Source: Paragordius varius
Taxonomy: Eukaryota; Nematomorpha
Assembly (NCBI GenBank): GCA_964247055.1
Contig: OZ176053.1
Coordinates: 6,634,001-6,698,000 of the forward strand
Direction: 5' to 3'
Length of the DNA stretch: 64,000 nucleotides
Below the pieces are notes generated by a model. That model was not told the origin of the DNA. It did not search any database and worked only from the letters and a program-made list of their open reading frames with translations. The position numbers were made by a program, and so were the translations under genes. The stretch's first letter is position 1; each line of letters starts with the position of its first letter. Positions 62,001 to 64,000 of this stretch are shown here, piece after piece.

Positions 62001-63368
62001 ATTTTAGGCTATTTATATATTGAAAATATCGCCTAAAATGATAATAAACATTAATATTTCAGATTTTATCATTATTTTTTGAATTATCCTTAATTATCCT
62101 TAATTTTCACTTTTTGCCCGATTTCGATTTCTCTCAATATTTTAAAAGCTAGGTTGTCAACGAATAAAATTTTTGCGGAAAATGAATACGCTGGTCATAA
62201 GCTATCTCATGAAAAAAAAATTTTTCGTTAAAAATTTTTTTGCACACAGTGTATATATATATATCTAAGGATGGATGTTTTTATATAGCCCGATTTTGGA
62301 CGCAGTATTATGATAGGGGACATCTTTCAAAATATTTTTTTGTATATTTGAAAAACGAATGATTTATTTAAAATTTTAAAACATTTAAACAAATGATGCG
62401 TATAACCGATCCGACTTGTGGTCATTTAATACGATCATTTTCTTGACTTGGAAAATAATTTGGTTTTTGATTTATTCAACCTTTTGTCGGAGAATGAGTA
62501 CACAAATGGTTCACTAAAAATTTAAATGATTACATTTGTTTTTCATATCAAAGAAAATGCGTAAAAATGTTACTTTACTCTCATATCTGTGTATAATTTT
62601 TTTTATTTTGTTTAACACTTCATGTTTAACTTTTGTCTAGTTTTATATTTCAGAGCTCAATTTAGTAAATAAGCTAAGGTTTTGAAAATTGTTTTTGTTA
62701 AAATTTAATTAGCAATTGTTATTAGTATTGAAAAAAGCTAATATTTTTTACAGTTTTGAGACTTCTAGAATCTAAAATTGGAACTCTTTAAAACACGACA
62801 ATATCAAGTTTTTGCTAGTAAAATGTAGCCTAAAAGCTTTTTTTAGTTAATTATTTACATTTTCTAACCAAAATATAATATTAGCCCGTTGCATTAGCAA
62901 TTAAAAAAATTAAAGCAAAAATAGCGGCGAAAAACTTTGATCTGAGGATTTTTTTACAATTTTCATTTTTTTAAATTTGTCTAATGTGCCTTAAAGGCTA
63001 AAGTAGGCATATTATAAAATTCGGCAGTCTAATACCTTAAATTTTAAGATGATCAAATTTCAAATCGCTCTGGAATATTTAACTTCAAAAGGTCATGGAG
63101 TTTTAAAATTGGATTTTCAGCTAAATTTTTAACAGCGGATAATTTTCATAAGAATCGATGGTATTTTCTAAAAATGTTTGCAAAGTTGTTACAGATTAAA
63201 TTCTTTGAGCAGATATATAATTTACCTTTATATCAATAAAGCTGAAGAATTAATATTTATAGGTGTTACTGGCTTAGCAAATTTATGCAAAGTGGATGAA
63301 AGCTGTTTTTTAGTTCATCCGAAAGGCGCAGCTACAGCTCTAACAATAGCACATGAAATCGGACATTT
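47019..63368 (+). CDS. ADAMTS-like (M12B reprolysin) secreted metalloprotease, first six exons, 3' end outside window
   Basis: Exons read as 47019-47147, 54043-54094, 55482-55591, 56004-56075, 57333-57456 and 63263-63368; phases agree and about 197 codons are in the window. Exon 1 starts with a signal peptide (MHVLINIFYDILVILCSVGS) and ends ETQ; an in-frame ATG at 46953 is an alternative start. A short prodomain ends in basic QKRK, a possible furin site. The protease domain follows: FYIEARIY, LETYVNAFIRHPSIDNDISF (compare LYRDPSIGN.VNIVVV in ADAMTS), SSLNHSTQLSQFCRN, EDVSILMSKF, VTGLANLCKVDESCFLVHP, and ALTIAHEIGHL with the zinc ligands HExxH. The rest of the site and the ancillary domains lie to the right. 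Exon 2 is assigned mainly by phase and position. The donor of exon 5 could also be 57446, which would require a further exon. Intron 1 is 6.9 kb with a retrotransposon in it; intron 5 is 5.8 kb of foldback repeats. Confidence 0.8.
48866..49181 (+). repeat. Left LTR of the Ty3/gypsy element
   Basis: 316 bp, TGTTATG...TTATTACA. It contains an internal degenerate duplication, with two copies of a ttgtgaatgctttnanctaaat..aaccttatgcaaa phrase. Confidence 0.95.
49230..53204 (+). CDS. Gag-pol polyprotein of the Ty3/gypsy element, 1,324 aa
   Basis: Single frame of structural and enzymatic proteins for reverse transcription and integration. Parts in order: Gag with two Cys/His knuckles near 49910-50010 (the second CFKCQGRNHFGSQC); aspartic protease with DTGAD near 50108; reverse transcriptase with YLDDV near 50955; RNase H from about 51390; integrase with a His2Cys2 head near 52040-52160 and a catalytic core near 52215-52640; and an acidic tail with a duplicated LDDPKEL. 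The first ATG is at 49230; the frame is open slightly upstream without ATG. The stop is 15 bp before the right LTR. The frame is less AT-rich than surrounding sequence, as expected of a recent arrival. Confidence 0.93.
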   Translation: MEKISIESYKINNNFTEYIKYLRRNLVIKGIQDNNENIKAIFLAQSGIDNISKMEQFFYPVNIENISWEEIYEAGVKIFQPTKNTFLSRFEFFRAERLAGEGFLEFFIRLKNMAAACEFKGNVDELIRDVFICGLKEKKLETELLNRYPKALDNDIPVGLNKVLNLALAYENSHLEGNSVRAIYNNESINNGNNNGITNGNNNETFNDGSINNNEIYLVRRKPVVKSCFKCGRAHKYGCCPAFGKVCFKCQGRNHFGSQCQNKYAGNNRYVNNIVNKPKINVKINSTHVEMLFDTGADISLINFSTWVKIGKPKIKPIYFNINTYDNNPLHIIGETTVTLELNKLKKITKCFITKRHLPLIFGMDWIQLFNISLPNELYINKLYHTNDIYNKFKSLFDNKLGCWKGEPIKIFLENNSRGRVFPARRVPLALQEKLSEEIKRLVSLKIIEPVDPKQSKICWSSPIVNVLKSNNELRICADFKVSINKYIKTPQYIIPTFDDLISKISHGKTFSTLDLKDAYLQIPVHPESQNLLTISTPLGFFKYTRLPFGLSCAPSFFQQIMDELLGDCKGTAVYLDDVIVTGETDEEHYRNLTQVFERLERMGLKLKKDKIKLFQQEVEYLGFTISEKSIKPACSKIKAIRECPAPKDKTSLRSFLGLLNFHSRFIPSLNTIVNELHQLAGSKKKWCWTEVHQNIFERAKLLIGNNSRLFPFNPRLPLILETDASGEGFGAILSHRTSEGKRPIAYFSKKCSPAEKNYSVIEKEAKAIVLALEKFKTFLYGRKFEIRTDHKPLIKLFGQQRVLSELNNSKLLRWISKTSIFDFNIMYYPGTENLADSLSRLPTEITEECDNDEDIAQEVRLLWCQELNLNKERVLKETMSDETCKQIKAARKTNDWSHPGVQSYKPLRNDIEESYGLLYLGDRLIVPQSMRVDVLNYLHKGHPGIQSMKALGKSGVFWPNMNQEIEKWVQGCSNCQKSRFNIAVSPTYKWNPNTTVWERLHLDIAGPVDNLYWVILIDHCTRWVEVAQLKTVNSISILKVLEGWFARYGTPEMIVTDNASYFKSGDFERILSSSNIKHVTSAPYHPRTNGLVERVIQTLKTHYYMCSEVADPERRLNQVLWAYRSAHHNGINETPARLFLKRNIPTPLSWMKGKPKDYIDGTSDIIREFVPGEKVFIKNELEAGWREGKVVERTGLLSYNIEDRGRVLRKHTDQLRRRKEGPDELKLDDPKELDKLDDPKELESEQQNNNDNIIATPLHGPPIDDNINNDDTNPSPDICQDFHNNQQSPNGDKIAEPPSFEVPVERRYPTRNRKAPDRYTNHF
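53220..53535 (+). repeat. Right LTR of the Ty3/gypsy element
   Basis: 316 bp. I could see no difference from the left LTR. Confidence 0.95.
54537..54826. mobile_element. hAT-type MITE in ADAMTS-like intron 2
   Basis: The left end is CAGTTGTCCAACACGCGGCCC; the right end is gaccgcgaatcctgtgttaaacac, inverted gtgtttaacacaggattcgcgg. The central part is AT-rich. Diverged; no target duplication seen. Confidence 0.6.
56431..56495. repeat. Solo end of the 21-bp-repeat element family
   Basis: Three 21-bp units (tgaatttaaattgttcgagga, tgaatttgaactgttcaaggg, and a terminal one ending aacggtat) match the ends at 14995, 17988 and 20694. The partner end was not found. Confidence 0.6.
57970..58008. mobile_element. 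Isolated hAT terminus
   Basis: The string gcggtccccgggccacgtgt followed by tgaacactcctc is the right-end form of the hAT MITE ends seen at 54537 and 20199. The left end was not found. Confidence 0.45.
58680..59590. repeat. Foldback DNA element, copy B
   Basis: The left arm (tcgcaaaattagcgcccaag..tttattccaaaaaatc..gggctcaagaagtc..gccgagatttcg) is matched in inverse by the right arm (caatctcggccctttcgcc..gagctcacggcc..). Same family as the copies at 48 and 60 kb. The right boundary is approximate. Confidence 0.7.
60090..60935. repeat. Foldback DNA element, copy C
   Basis: Left arm ggtaaatgcgttattccaaa..gtcgagattgcgtaataatt; right arm inverse gataaatacttaattccaat..gcgagattgcaatttt. The centre has the conserved acctcagaattttaatcaa / ttaattaaaattctgaagca pair. 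No ORF. Confidence 0.7.
61046..62249. mobile_element. 1.2-kb perfect-ended inverted repeat with about 600-bp arms
   Basis: Ends CTGTGTGCAAAAAAA and TTTTTTTGCACACAG. The two arms align over nearly their full length (catgagatagcttatgacca; gtcatctggtttatgagt; aatgagtgggaattat), leaving a loop of only some tens of bases near 61640. Flanked by TA on the left and TG on the right. Probably a Tc1/mariner-type foldback, or two element copies joined head to head. It lies in ADAMTS-like intron 5. Confidence 0.85.
62250..63262. other. Remainder of ADAMTS-like intron 5
   Basis: AT-rich, with no exon recognised before the acceptor at 63261-63262. Confidence 0.5.
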
Positions 63369-63639
63369 GTAATTATTACATAATATTAATTACAATATTT
63401 GTTAAATAAGCCAGTGCATATGCCTTACCGGTTTAACTATAGAAGACGAACGAAAAGTACGTGCTCATTAATTTGACACACCATATTGTTTATTTGATTT
63501 TGAATAACATAACACTCACAATGAGTCCGAACACTAGCTTCTTGTCATTCAGTAATCGAATTTTGTAATTGTAAAAAAACATTTGTCGCACCCCTTGCTT
63601 TTCCTCGGAAGTAAAATACTGTTAAATGTCATTTTACCG

Positions 63640-64000
63640 ACATATACGGAACAAGCAACATCGATCAAATCATGTGAAAATTTCGTAAATTTAAAAGATG
63701 AAATCTTGCAAAAGAGATCTTTGGCAGAAAACTAACATCCATGACGAAAAGCAATCAGACGCCTGATGGGAAAAAATCGCAAAATGATTTGTGAAACCTG
63801 ATCCAGGAAAGGGTATCATTTTTATGCCGAATCGTAACGAGTGATGAGAAGCGGCTTTATTTGGTTAATCCAAAGTGGGAAATATCGTGTGCACCTTACC
63901 AAGGTGATTCATCAACAGCCTAAATTGCTTTATCAAGACCATGTTCTATGTTTGGTAAGATCAAAGCAGCATTGTATATTATTAACTTTTAAACCGAGAT
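63640..64000 (+). pseudogene. Mariner transposase relic
   Basis: Translation in shifting frames gives ERVSFLCRIVTSDEKRLYLV, then NPKWEIS, and then MFYVW-stop-DQSSIVYY-stop-LL. This matches mariner transposase RIVTGDEKW..YDNPKR.KSW and MLCVWWDQ.GVVYYELL in order and spacing. Several stops and at least one frameshift make it non-functional. The left boundary is approximate and it runs off the window. It lies in the ADAMTS-like intron after the HEIGH exon. Confidence 0.85.

Noticed and set aside
1-64000. tRNA, rRNA, CRISPR arrays or prokaryotic operons
   Set aside because: None seen. Spliced animal genes and transposons explain the window; the repeats lack the regular spacer pattern of CRISPR.

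Overview
The window is about three-quarters A+T and eukaryotic, from an invertebrate animal. Six animal gene families can be assembled from spliced exons, with frame and splice phase agreeing across every junction: a CTD small phosphatase, a Mextli-like eIF4E-binding protein, UNC119, an NDRG protein, a GDAP1-like GST-fold protein and an ADAMTS-like metalloprotease. Most exons are far shorter than their introns, so long open frames show little of the real coding content. Introns fall into two classes: a few of only 22-26 nt, and many of about 60 nt to 7 kb. Ultra-short introns are known from dicyemid mesozoans, and short introns from some other reduced parasitic animals, but I cannot place the species from this window. 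Layout, left to right: 506-2278 (+) holds the last five exons of the phosphatase gene. 2279-6072 is intergenic, with an old DNA-transposon copy. 6073-17022 (+) is the Mextli-like gene in 19 exons (1,196 aa). 17764-19997 (-) is UNC119 in 5 exons (212 aa), tail-to-tail with the Mextli-like gene. 20.0-26.07 kb is repeat-rich. 26072-36464 (+) is NDRG in 15 exons (709 aa). 38909-40217 (+) is the GDAP1-like gene in 5 exons (287 aa). 40791-43515 is a broken hAT transposon. 45426-46538 is a non-autonomous DNA transposon with CACTG ends. From 47019 to the right edge (+) runs an ADAMTS-like secreted metalloprotease gene. Its first intron contains a foldback element, and inside that a young Ty3/gypsy retrotransposon (48866-53535) with apparently identical LTRs. 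57.5-63.2 kb is an intron filled with foldback repeats. A mariner relic closes the window. The genes are ordinary single-copy animal genes of unrelated function (transcription and phosphatase signalling, translation initiation, lipoprotein trafficking, stress and differentiation, mitochondrial or GST-like, extracellular proteolysis) and do not form a pathway or operon. The most striking features are the five 22-26 nt introns in three genes; a frame-neutral block of three exons adding 146 residues to the middle of the NDRG hydrolase fold; a frame-neutral His/Cys-rich exon of 263 codons in the Mextli-like gene; and several small elements that pair an ATACCRTTT-type inverted end with 21-bp subterminal repeats. 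All gene models are read by eye from splice signals, phase continuity and remembered family sequences; no search or transcript evidence was available.
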